A DNA stretch of 23,214 nt from assembly GCA_049509675.1 (NCBI GenBank), contig JBEKZQ010000024.1:1-23214 (forward strand). Direction: 5' to 3'. A program made the translations under genes and the position numbers. This document shows positions 16,501 to 21,987 of this stretch, piece by piece. The notes under the pieces were generated by a model. That model worked only from the letters and a program-made list of their open reading frames with translations, made no database searches and was not told where the DNA came from. Positions within the stretch are counted from its first letter, which is position 1. Each line of letters starts with the position of its first letter. Origin of the DNA: JBEKZQ01 sp049509675 (GTDB lineage Bacteria > Planctomycetota > Planctomycetia > Pirellulales > Thermoguttaceae).

Positions 16501-16927
16501 CCGGTTCGCGCAGCATGGCCTGATCGAACCGCAACGGGATGCGAACCCATTGTGCATCGCGCACCAGGATCTGGAACTGGATGCTCAACTCGGCATAACC
16601 GCCGGCATTGACTGTGCCGCCGGCCGATATCTGCTGCAGGCTGTACTGCGGCCGCTGCTCGCCTTGCACAAGCTGGTGCTTCAGCTTGTACAACTCCTCA
16701 AAATCTTCCAAGGTGAAATTCGGGACGGCCTGGAGGTTCCCGTGCTTGTCTTTCAGATAATAGAGGGCCGGCGCGGCTTCCTGGACATTACCGCCCGACG
16801 GCTCGGCACGTGCAGCCTTGACCGTTTCTCCAACCCGGGGCGGATTGACCTCCTGCGCCATGGCTAGAGCGCACGCCAGCCACAGAGAACAGCCGGCCCC
16901 GATCAAGACTCGTCGTACGATATTCAC
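13595..16927 (-). CDS. Large exported membrane protein (about 1110 residues), paralogous to the downstream giant protein
   Basis: I place the start at GTG 16927: it gives MNIVRRVLIGAGCSLWLACALAMA, a standard Sec signal, and AGAGG at 16936-16940 lies 8 bases upstream. The frame extends to a TTG at 16960, which would add 11 residues and bury the signal. After the signal come LYYLKDKHGNLQAVPNFTL and EDFEELYKLKHQL (about 55-87). This resembles the opening of both modules of the 2219-residue protein. Long beta-rich sequence with recurring ELSIQFQI-type strands follows, then a cluster of membrane segments (about 981-1051) and a 59-residue Ser/Pro/Ala-rich tail. Its TGA overlaps the next gene's ATG (ATGA, 13595-13598), so the two are almost certainly co-transcribed and translationally coupled. 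No catalytic motif was seen. Function unknown; an extracytoplasmic scaffold is inferred. Confidence 0.85.
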   Translation of the reverse strand: MNIVRRVLIGAGCSLWLACALAMAQEVNPPRVGETVKAARAEPSGGNVQEAAPALYYLKDKHGNLQAVPNFTLEDFEELYKLKHQLVQGEQRPQYSLQQISAGGTVNAGGYAELSIQFQILVRDAQWVRIPLRFDQAMLREPAQYHGPGEQFLHFEGEGEGYVAWIRGQTGQQLHQLTLKMLVPLASVGDETRMKLLVPRAAAAELKLKVPLAGATAKVSEGATLASTNSNHNDTEFTVFGLSGECELSWYKPGGRVAEVPAVLESVGTISARLDSRSINTEATLAVRSYGAAFDRFRVRLPPEAELVPENTTGYSVAAVEEVRQAGTRGRLVEVRLAKKTIGPVEVRLTANRAYDLNKNGDWLELAGFEVVGAARQWGSIAVTAVGDWRVLWGTGQGLRQIDQLPEPLRRKDVAAGFDYFVQPCSLPARLVPKTTRINVEPEYLVLVDSDQVRLEARLKYTIRGAKVSTLDVGLQGWQLDEVGPDNLVAVDGIPTGGSNASLAIPLLQPSAGQFEFRLRAHRPIAAHAKSLSVTLPQPAASAPASAVVVVLSADNVELIPDSKATAGLIRQQAAAPLELPVRQQDPLFYRTEAAKAVFAADLRRHAQRISADVATQLNVDEQAGRAEQKLAYTIAYEPTDYLLLDVPRSLAESGRLEVRHENRPVAPVVLESNEPSPSLVRMRIALPKACIGTCELTVRYPLPAHKIPPGKRTAISIPLVMPAEIALLSNKLYVTSAAGLRVDPGAGPWLAMESSPPRGGQQTGLQLWTEKACSRAELEAQWETASESAGVVVERAWVQTWLTSSTRQDRAVFHFTSSRRELELLLPPSAALDQVVVLLDGRRVTAAITEDGSLVLPLVNEGPRGSHLLELRYHFGARSDRGGLSIGLPRLGRDAWVRRMYWQLILPSYEHVIVPPRDFTGEFEWRWNGFSWGREPLLDQSQLEGWVGVARPRVQPPATGNVYLFSTLGNVARCELRTANRSWIVLAASGVALLAGFVLIYVRRSRHPAALLGGVVVLAALGSVYPEGALLLSQAAALGLGLALVAALLASSIHRQRREVIGGDRSSIGDSAPAPASGRTPLLAGVSPGANTTEDIAPTDSPAPSQPNP

Positions 16928-17259
16928 CAACACTGCCTCTGCTGGCTGTGGCGCCGTCAAACTCCGACGGGCTTGCCCAAGTTCTTGTAACCGCGATTTG
17001 GAAGAGAAGTTCCGGAGCCGCCGCGAGAGAAAAGCCGCTGCCCAGGGCGCTCACATCTAGTGTAATTGAGCGGAGAGCGAGAAAAAAGGGTATGTACCGA
17101 AGGGCTCTTCCGGTTTCATGCTATATTTACCCCTCTATAGAGTTAACTGCTGAAGATTCCGATTTTGTTTGTCAGGAATCGGGGATCGGCGGACTATGGC
17201 TGGTAGAAACGGTGGTCTGAGACGAAATTGACGGGAGATTCAACAGCGGAGTGGTAAAG
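16928..17259. other. Spacer between divergent genes; no gene seen
   Basis: This 332-bp region separates the minus-strand giant-protein operon from the plus-strand PEP-CTERM gene, so promoters for both should lie here. It is visibly more AT-rich than the genes. A TATATT at 17122-17127 could be a plus-strand -10 box, but no good -35 partner is spaced correctly. A weak inverted repeat GATTCC/GGAATC (17155-17160 and 17175-17180) is present. No reading frame with plausible coding character was found. Confidence 0.5.
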
Positions 17260-17961
17260 ATGCTGATACGTGCAAAACGGGTGAGTCTGGCGTTGGCCGT
17301 TCTGATTGGCGTGCTCTTGGTTGCTGCACCTCCATCGGGTGCCGCCATCTACAACGCCGCGAACGATTTTTCCACCGCCAGTAACCCAAACGGCGCCTGG
17401 AGTTATGGCGAGTACAGCGGTGGTCTCTCCCCAGGGACCTTTACATTGTTCAACAAGGCAGGAAGCGTAGGTCCTATCGATGCCTGGTGGTATGCGAGCA
17501 CGAATCCTACGGATCCTGCCATTAGCCACAATAGCGGGGCGCTGCCTTACAACGAGATTTCTTCTGGTACGACTTGGCTGCCGAATCAGCTCTTGCTGCA
17601 CCCGTACCTGGGCCCCACCGTGGTCCGTTTCACCGCTTCAGCCGCTGGCGAGTACGACGTGAACGCCCTTTTCTCGCCGGCCCAGACGCAAAACACGTTC
17701 CCTAACGCATACGTGTACCTGGATGGCGTGCAGGAGTACGACCAGGTGACGGCGTCGGGCGGGGTGACCTATGCCGGTTTGCTCAGTTTGCACACGGGTG
17801 ATACGATCGACTTCGTGGTTTGGGGCAATAACAGCAACAACAAGACCACGGCACTGGATGCCACCGTCAACTTGGTCCCCGAACCCGCCACCCTCGTCGT
17901 CTGGTCCTTGCTCGGCACCCTCGCCATCGGCCTCGGCTGGCGATGGCGGAAGGCCACGTAG
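17260..17961 (+). CDS. PEP-CTERM sorting-domain protein
   Basis: This encodes 233 residues from ATG 17260. GGAG at 17248-17251 stands 8 bases upstream; a GTG at 17251 in frame overlaps that site and is less likely. A signal peptide (about 1-28, MLIRAKRVSLALAVLIG ... PPSGAA) is followed by a beta-rich domain containing NPNGAWSYGEYSGG (about 43-56), common in planctomycete secreted proteins. The C-terminus has the full PEP-CTERM tail: VPEPATL, a hydrophobic helix (VVWSLLGTLAIGLGW) and basic RWRKAT. Such tails are cut by exosortase during export to the envelope; no exosortase gene is in the window. YVYLDGVQEYDQVTASGG and GDTIDFVVWGNNSNN suggest a carbohydrate-binding-like jelly-roll fold; this is inference. 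It is a single gene ending at a strong terminator. Confidence 0.87.
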   Translation: MLIRAKRVSLALAVLIGVLLVAAPPSGAAIYNAANDFSTASNPNGAWSYGEYSGGLSPGTFTLFNKAGSVGPIDAWWYASTNPTDPAISHNSGALPYNEISSGTTWLPNQLLLHPYLGPTVVRFTASAAGEYDVNALFSPAQTQNTFPNAYVYLDGVQEYDQVTASGGVTYAGLLSLHTGDTIDFVVWGNNSNNKTTALDATVNLVPEPATLVVWSLLGTLAIGLGWRWRKAT

Positions 17962-17997
17962 GATCGGCAAATCAATAATTCTCGCAACGATCGTACT

Positions 17998-18035
17998 CAT
18001 CTCGCTCCGCGAGATGGAATTCATCGCGCGGAGCG
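17998..18035 (+). other. Two mutually exclusive hairpins in the 3' untranslated region
   Basis: CATCTCGC (17998-18005) pairs with GCGAGATG (18009-18016) around TCC. Alternatively CGCTCCGCG (18003-18011) pairs with CGCGGAGCG (18027-18035). The two share bases and cannot form together. It lies between the PEP-CTERM stop and the terminator. Confidence 0.55.
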
Positions 18036-18072
18036 TGACGACTACAGTTGCGTTCCAAAGTGTCAAACCACA

Positions 18073-18102
18073 AAACCCGCGTCGAATCCGGCGCGGGTTT
18101 TT
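18073..18102. terminator. Bidirectional intrinsic terminator between convergent genes
   Basis: AAACCCGCG (18073-18081) pairs with CGCGGGTTT (18092-18100) and the T run continues to 18102. On the opposite strand the stem is followed by TTTT. It can terminate the PEP-CTERM gene (plus) and the phosphatase gene, whose stop lies 31 bases to the right (minus). Confidence 0.85.
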
Positions 18103-18132
18103 CATGCGCCCCGGGCAGCATCAGCAGAGGAC

Positions 18133-18933
18133 TCAAGAATCGCGCAATGCTCGGGCGACCATCTGGCGAAGCTGAGGATAGAGTTCCGGGTTGGCTGCGG
18201 CGATATATTGGGGGTGTTGGTGGCGAAATGGCCCGCCATCGGGCGCCGCGATCACGCCGCCGGCTTCGCGCACGAGCAGCCCTCCGGCGGCGATGTCCCA
18301 GATCTTCGTGGAAAAGGCCCAGGTGGCGTCAAAACGACCGGCCGCCAGATAGGCCATATTCAAAGAGGCCGAGCCCGTGCGGCGGACTGCCTGACAACAA
18401 TACAGGGCCTCGTCGAAAACCCTGGCTTCCGGGCAACCGCGCGTCACTTTGGCCGGAAAACCGCTGGCTGCCAGGGCTTCCGACAACTGGGCGATCTGGC
18501 TGGTGTGTAATGGCTGGCCGTTCAGGTGGGATCCCTGGCCTGATGCGGCCGCAAAACACTCATCGCGGGTCGGATCGTAGATTGCCCCCACCAGGAGCCG
18601 GCCCTTGTGCTCCAATGCCAGCGATACCGCGTAGTGCGGCACGCCATGCACGAAATTGGTCGTTCCGTCCAGCGGATCGGTAATCCAACGGAATTGGGTG
18701 GCATCGCCCGGGTCGCTTTCCGCTGGTCCTTCCTCCCCCAGCAGACGGTGGGTCGGAAACGATTCCAGCAGAATTCGACGGATCGTCTCCTGGGAGGCCA
18801 TGTCAGCCTCGGTGACCAGATCGGCGGGGCCCTTCCGCCGCACGCTGATGCGGCCGACCCAGTCCTGGACGACCGCCCCGGCCGCGCGGACCGCCTTTTC
18901 GCAAACCGTTAAGTAGTCGAGGATTTCGCACAT
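18133..18933 (-). CDS. Inositol-1-monophosphatase family protein
   Basis: This encodes 266 residues, the usual length for the family. All diagnostic motifs are present: DLVTEAD (38-44), GEEG (66-69), WITDPLDGTTNFVHG (83-97) and WDIAAGGLLVREAGG (212-226). The acidic residues of GEEG, DPLDG (D86, D89) and WDIAAG (D213) are the metal ligands that bind Mg2+ for phosphate-monoester hydrolysis. The enzyme is cytoplasmic; there is no signal peptide. The substrate cannot be read from sequence. Family members act on inositol-1-phosphate, but related enzymes hydrolyse histidinol phosphate, fructose-1,6-bisphosphate or PAP. ATG 18933 is chosen because a perfect TATAAT at 18960-18965 lies just upstream, giving a short leader of about 20 bases. 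No operon partner is visible: the gene converges on the PEP-CTERM gene and diverges from a hypothetical gene. Confidence 0.95.
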   Translation of the reverse strand: MCEILDYLTVCEKAVRAAGAVVQDWVGRISVRRKGPADLVTEADMASQETIRRILLESFPTHRLLGEEGPAESDPGDATQFRWITDPLDGTTNFVHGVPHYAVSLALEHKGRLLVGAIYDPTRDECFAAASGQGSHLNGQPLHTSQIAQLSEALAASGFPAKVTRGCPEARVFDEALYCCQAVRRTGSASLNMAYLAAGRFDATWAFSTKIWDIAAGGLLVREAGGVIAAPDGGPFRHQHPQYIAAANPELYPQLRQMVARALRDS

Positions 18934-18959
18934 ACCACGTCTCAGAATTGGGAAAAGCC

Positions 18960-18986
18960 ATTATAGGGAAGCCTGGCGGAGAGCAA
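18960..18986 (-). promoter_or_regulatory. Probable promoter of the inositol-monophosphatase-family gene
   Basis: Read on the minus strand, a perfect -10 TATAAT lies at 18965-18960. A weak -35 TTGCTC lies at 18986-18981, giving a 15-base spacer, which is short. The expected transcript start is near 18953, about 20 bases before the ATG at 18933. Confidence 0.5.
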
Positions 18987-19036
18987 CAGCCGGGGGTCGG
19001 CGGGGGCAAACCCCAAAAAAAATTTTCTGCGGATAC

Positions 19037-19064
19037 TGGACACGGCAAAAAAATCTGGTATCAT
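19037..19064 (+). promoter_or_regulatory. Sigma70-type promoter for a short leader or small RNA
   Basis: TGGACA (19037-19042) and TATCAT (19059-19064) each differ by one base from consensus and are 16 bases apart across an A-rich spacer. Transcription would start near 19071, only about 30 bases before the terminator stem at 19099. Confidence 0.5.
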
Positions 19065-19070
19065 CAGGAT

Positions 19071-19137
19071 TAGACGTTCGGCCTCTTCTCTGTTCCGGCC
19101 CCGCCGTTTCGCTTCGTTGCGATCGGCGGGGTTTTTT
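19071..19137 (+). ncRNA. Candidate small RNA or attenuated leader, about 65 nt
   Basis: The region lies between the promoter at 19037-19064 and the intrinsic terminator at 19099-19137, and it contains no reading frame of its own. It either makes a free short RNA or is the leader of the gene at 19176, whose expression would then need read-through. Evidence is positional only; no known RNA family was recognised. Confidence 0.35.
19099..19137 (+). terminator. Intrinsic terminator upstream of the gene at 19176
   Basis: CCCCGCCG (19099-19106) pairs with CGGCGGGG (19124-19131), followed by six T residues (19132-19137). It is oriented on the plus strand and lies before, not after, the plus-strand gene, which is what suggests attenuation or a small RNA. 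Confidence 0.8.
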
Positions 19138-19175
19138 GTTACGATGCGGGAACTCATTTCCAACCGTGCAGAGCT

Positions 19176-19988
19176 ATGATCGGCGCCGCCTGGCATTGTG
19201 ATTCCGCGCTGGCTCGCCTGGAGATCGGACCGCTGGCCGGAAGCTTTTGTCCGACGCGACCGGCGGATGGCCTGGGAGAAGTGTTCTTGGCCGGCGGCCG
19301 CTGGCCGGCGGCCCGCCTGTGCGGCCTGGTGGCCGGGGACTGTCCCAATCTTCGCGCAGCGAAAATGGGACTGTCCCCCTCGTGCCAATCCGCCGCGAGT
19401 GCCCCGGCGCTGGTGGAATGCTTTTGCCGGCGGTCCGCCCTGGTCACGGCCTACGAACACGGCACCGCCTTGCAGGTGCGCTGGGATGCCTTGTGGCGTG
19501 CGATTCGGCCTACGGGCGACGACTCTTTCCTGGCCGCGCTGGACCTGATTGTTTCCGTGCAAACTCGCCTCCTGGACAGCCGCGCGGACCTGGTGGTCCA
19601 GAGCGTGCTGCCGGCTACCCGGGCCTGGCGACTGGAGCAGACCGATCCGGCGCAATTTGTTGGGCTTGTTATTTCACCGGACACGCTGACGCCAATCGCA
19701 GGCCAATGGCCCTCGTGCGTGCTCGTCCACGGGCCGGGCAACGATTGGAGTTACGCGGAAATGGTACACCCGGCCGACTCTGCCGGCGATGAGCTGACCG
19801 TTGCGCGCTCGGGCAGTCCCGGCGACGCGGCCCTGCGGCTCCGGCATCGCTTGCTTTGGCAGCCGTTGGAAAAGGGCGTGATCCTGCGGGCCCGCGTCCG
19901 AGGCATCTTCCTGCCGCGCCAGGACGACATGCGCATCGCGGCGGCCTGTTATCGCCAGTTCGTCGTCGCCGACCCGCCACTGGCATAG
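19176..19988 (+). CDS. Conserved hypothetical protein (270 residues) interrupted in frame by a palindromic repeat
   Basis: ATG 19176 is preceded by GCAGAG, a weak ribosome site. There is no signal peptide or membrane segment, so the protein is probably cytoplasmic. I recognise no domain with a function. Segments such as ALVTAYEHGTALQVRWDALW (about 87-106), LDLIVSVQTRLLDSRADLVV (about 122-141), LEKGVILRARVRGIFLPR and the ending VVADPPLA recall a planctomycete-restricted family of unknown role; this is from memory and unverified. Residues about 54-68 (GDCPNLRAAKMGLSP) are encoded by a repeat rather than by family sequence, and they sit just before an expected strand (LVECFCRRSALVTAYE). An intrinsic terminator lies 39 bases before the start. 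It is followed by a spacer with another palindrome and then uxaC, but functional linkage to uxaC is not evident. Confidence 0.7.
   Translation: MIGAAWHCDSALARLEIGPLAGSFCPTRPADGLGEVFLAGGRWPAARLCGLVAGDCPNLRAAKMGLSPSCQSAASAPALVECFCRRSALVTAYEHGTALQVRWDALWRAIRPTGDDSFLAALDLIVSVQTRLLDSRADLVVQSVLPATRAWRLEQTDPAQFVGLVISPDTLTPIAGQWPSCVLVHGPGNDWSYAEMVHPADSAGDELTVARSGSPGDAALRLRHRLLWQPLEKGVILRARVRGIFLPRQDDMRIAAACYRQFVVADPPLA
19335..19378. repeat. 44-bp near-palindrome built from two GGGACTGTCCC boxes, inside a gene
   Basis: GGGACTGTCCC occurs twice (19336-19346 and 19367-19377) around TTCGC-GCA-GCGAA. The whole segment is a near-perfect inverted repeat with arms of about 20 bases. It lies in frame within the hypothetical gene. 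Confidence 0.8.
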
Positions 19989-20007
19989 GGAATCATCAAT
20001 CATCGCA

Positions 20008-20028
20008 GGACGGATTGCCAATCCGTCC
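20008..20028. repeat. Dispersed palindrome GGACGGATT / AATCCGTCC, centre GCC
   Basis: A perfect 9-base-arm copy of the palindrome found at 38-56, 1911-1931, 2032-2052 and 2063-2083. It lies in the 70-bp spacer before uxaC and would fold in the uxaC leader. The flanking bases at 1901-1910 (GATCATCGTA) resemble those here (AATCATCGCA). Confidence 0.85.
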
Positions 20029-20058
20029 TACCGGTAACGCGCCGAGTCGTTATTTCCC

Positions 20059-21483
20059 ATGAACGACATTTTTATCACCGAGAACTTCCTGTTGCAGAGC
20101 GATCGCGCTGTCCGGCTCTTCCACGAGTACGCGCGCAACCTGCCGATCATCGACTATCATTGCCATCTGCCGCCGCAGCAGATCGCCGCCGACACCCGTT
20201 TCGAGAACCTGACGCAGATCTGGCTGTACGGCGACCATTACAAGTGGCGGGCCATGCGCGCGGCCGGCGTGCCGGAGCGCTTTTGTACCGGAGAGGCCAG
20301 TGATTGGGAGAAGTTCCAGCGCTGGGCCGAAACGGTGCCCAAAACGCTGTGCAATCCGCTCTATCATTGGACCCATCTGGAGTTGAAGCGGCCCTTCCGT
20401 CTCAGCGATCGGCTGCTTTCGCCCGCCACGGCCCAGGGGATCTGGCAGGAGTGCAACGCGCTGCTGGCCACGGAGCCGTTCTCCTGCCGCGGCATCATGC
20501 GGCAGATGGGCGTGGTGCTGGTCTGTACGACGGACGATCCGACCGACAGCCTGGAACATCACGCCGCGATCGCCCGCGATCGGAGCTTTGCGGTTCGCGT
20601 GCTGCCCACTTTCCGGCCGGACAGGGCATGGGCGGTCGAGTCGCCGCCGGCCTTTTGCGATTGGGTCGAGCGCCTGGCCGTTGCCAGCGGTGTGGAAATT
20701 GGCGACGATTTCGCCCGCTTCCTCGAGGCCTTGCGGCAGCGTCACGATTTCTTTCATGCCTCGGGCTGTCGCATCGCCGATCACGGCCTGGACACGTTCT
20801 ATGCCGAGCCGTGTACTTTGGGGGAGGTGCAACAGTGGTTCCGCCGATTGCGAGGAGGCGGCCGGCTCCAGCGCGGCGAGGCGGCCGGGTTCAAGTCGCT
20901 GCTGCTGCACGAATTGGCCCTGTGGCATCACCAACGGGGCTGGGTCCAGCAGTTCCACGTCGGCGCGCTGCGGAACAACAACACGCGGCTATTGGGGCAG
21001 CTTGGACCGGATACCGGCTTCGACTCGATCGGCGAATGGGAGCTTGCCCGGCCGCTAGCCGCGTTTCTCGACCGCCTCGACCGCGACAACCGGCTGGCCA
21101 AAACGATTCTCTACAATCTCAACCCGGCGCAAAACGAGGTGCTGGCCGCCATGATCGGCAATTTCCAGGACGGCAGCACGCCGGGCAAGATGCAGTTCGG
21201 CAGCGGCTGGTGGTTCTTGGATCAGAAGGACGGCATGGAGCGCCAACTCCGGACGCTTGCGAACCTTGGTCTGCTGAGCCGCTTTGTGGGCATGGTGACC
21301 GACAGCCGCAGTTTCCTCTCGTACACGCGGCACGAGTATTTTCGCCGCATCCTTTGCAACCTGTTGGGCCAGGAAATGACCGACGGCCTGCTGCCCACCG
21401 ACCTGCCGCTCGTCGGCGCGATGGTCAAGGACATTTGTTATGGCAACGCCGCGGAGTACTTTGCGTTTGGAGAGAGGAGTTAG
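20059..21483 (+). CDS. uxaC: Uronate (glucuronate) isomerase
   Basis: This encodes 474 residues, matching the family length of about 470. It catalyses aldose-ketose isomerisation of D-glucuronate to D-fructuronate and D-galacturonate to D-tagaturonate (EC 5.3.1.12), the first step of uronate catabolism, in the cytoplasm. It is an amidohydrolase-superfamily barrel. Visible family features are IIDYHCHLPP (30-39, with metal-site His34 and His36), LYHWTHLELKRPF, TTDDPTDSLEHH, FHVGALRNNNTRLL, and the C-terminal DSRSFLSYTRHEYFRRILCN and ICYGNAAEYF. The N-terminus MNDIFITENFLLQSDRA is typical. No strong ribosome site precedes ATG 20059. No other uronate genes (uxaB, uxuA, kdgK, transporter) are in the window, so it appears to stand alone. 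The stop lies inside a purine-rich tandem tract, and the last residues (GERS) are encoded by that tract. Confidence 0.96.
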   Translation: MNDIFITENFLLQSDRAVRLFHEYARNLPIIDYHCHLPPQQIAADTRFENLTQIWLYGDHYKWRAMRAAGVPERFCTGEASDWEKFQRWAETVPKTLCNPLYHWTHLELKRPFRLSDRLLSPATAQGIWQECNALLATEPFSCRGIMRQMGVVLVCTTDDPTDSLEHHAAIARDRSFAVRVLPTFRPDRAWAVESPPAFCDWVERLAVASGVEIGDDFARFLEALRQRHDFFHASGCRIADHGLDTFYAEPCTLGEVQQWFRRLRGGGRLQRGEAAGFKSLLLHELALWHHQRGWVQQFHVGALRNNNTRLLGQLGPDTGFDSIGEWELARPLAAFLDRLDRDNRLAKTILYNLNPAQNEVLAAMIGNFQDGSTPGKMQFGSGWWFLDQKDGMERQLRTLANLGLLSRFVGMVTDSRSFLSYTRHEYFRRILCNLLGQEMTDGLLPTDLPLVGAMVKDICYGNAAEYFAFGERS

Positions 21484-21518
21484 AAGTTAGGAGTTAGGGA
21501 GTTAGAAGAGAGGAGAAG
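21471..21518. repeat. Purine-rich GTTAG tandem tract spanning the uxaC stop codon
   Basis: GTTAG recurs at 21479, 21486, 21493 and 21501, about every 7-8 bases, within a tract of almost only A, G and T on this strand. AGAGAGGAG occurs near both ends. The first repeat supplies the uxaC stop codon TAG. Confidence 0.7.
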
Positions 21519-21533
21519 ACCATCCGAGCCGGC

Positions 21534-21975
21534 GGGCGTGACGCCCCGCAGGGGCGCCAACATACCAGCCCAGGGCAGAGCGCAGCGCTGTGGCTGGGTA
21601 GGAGAGCCCAAGCTCCCTCGCGCGATCGCGCTGGTCAACCCGTGCTAACGCACGGCCCTACTGCCGCCTACGGCGGAAAGCCCGATGAATCGGGCATGAG
21701 GACGAAGCCAGCCGAGCGCGCAGGGGCAGACGTTCCCACGGCCATTCATGGCCGCTGCCCGGCGCAGCCGGTACTCGGCCCGGCATTCATGCCGGGTTAA
21801 GCGGCCGCGAAGCCAGTTTCTCACTCATCAGTATCCTCTGTCAGCCCCGTTCCACGGGGCTCCCGCTCATCGCTGAAACTGCGGGAGCCCCGTGACGAAC
21901 CGGAGCGTTAATCCCGGCCGCCCGCCTCTTGCCGCCCGGCCAACGGTCGGACGCGCTCTCCGTCGCTACGCGACG
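21534..21975. repeat. Array of at least ten adjacent short palindromes
   Basis: The spacer 21484-21987 has no gene and is almost filled with hairpins. Arms are 21534-21539/21541-21546 (GGGCGT), 21542-21547/21551-21556 (CGCCCC, centre GCA), and 21565-21570/21592-21597 with nested AGCGC-A-GCGCT (21579-21589). Next are 21620-21631 (a perfect 12-base palindrome), 21640-21645/21650-21655 (CCGTGC), 21664-21668/21672-21676 (CCGCC) and 21680-21686/21689-21695 (GCCCGAT). Then 21739-21745/21748-21754 (CGGCCAT), 21779-21786/21789-21796 (CCCGGCAT), 21843-21850/21854-21861 (AGCCCCGT), 21854-21866/21881-21893 (a 13-bp stem) and 21961-21966/21970-21975 (CGTCGC). Several share a loop core but not a stem sequence. 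There are no CRISPR-like equal spacers. Confidence 0.85.
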
Positions 21976-21987
21976 AAGGTATGGCGG

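Noticed and set aside
17122..17127. TATATT as the -10 box of the PEP-CTERM gene
   Set aside because: No -35-like sequence occurs at 15-19 bases upstream, so I did not list it as a promoter.
19144..19179. Eleven-residue leader ORF (MRELISNRAEL) whose TGA overlaps the ATG at 19176
   Set aside because: The overlap suggests translational coupling, but there is no ribosome site before 19144 and the peptide has no regulatory codon run, so chance is likely.
20304..21497. 397-codon plus-strand frame overlapping uxaC in another phase
   Set aside because: uxaC is unmistakable across the region, and this frame has an Arg/Ala/Pro-rich shadow composition.
21534..21975. Possible CRISPR array
   Set aside because: The hairpins differ from each other and have no constant repeat length or regular spacers; no cas genes are present.
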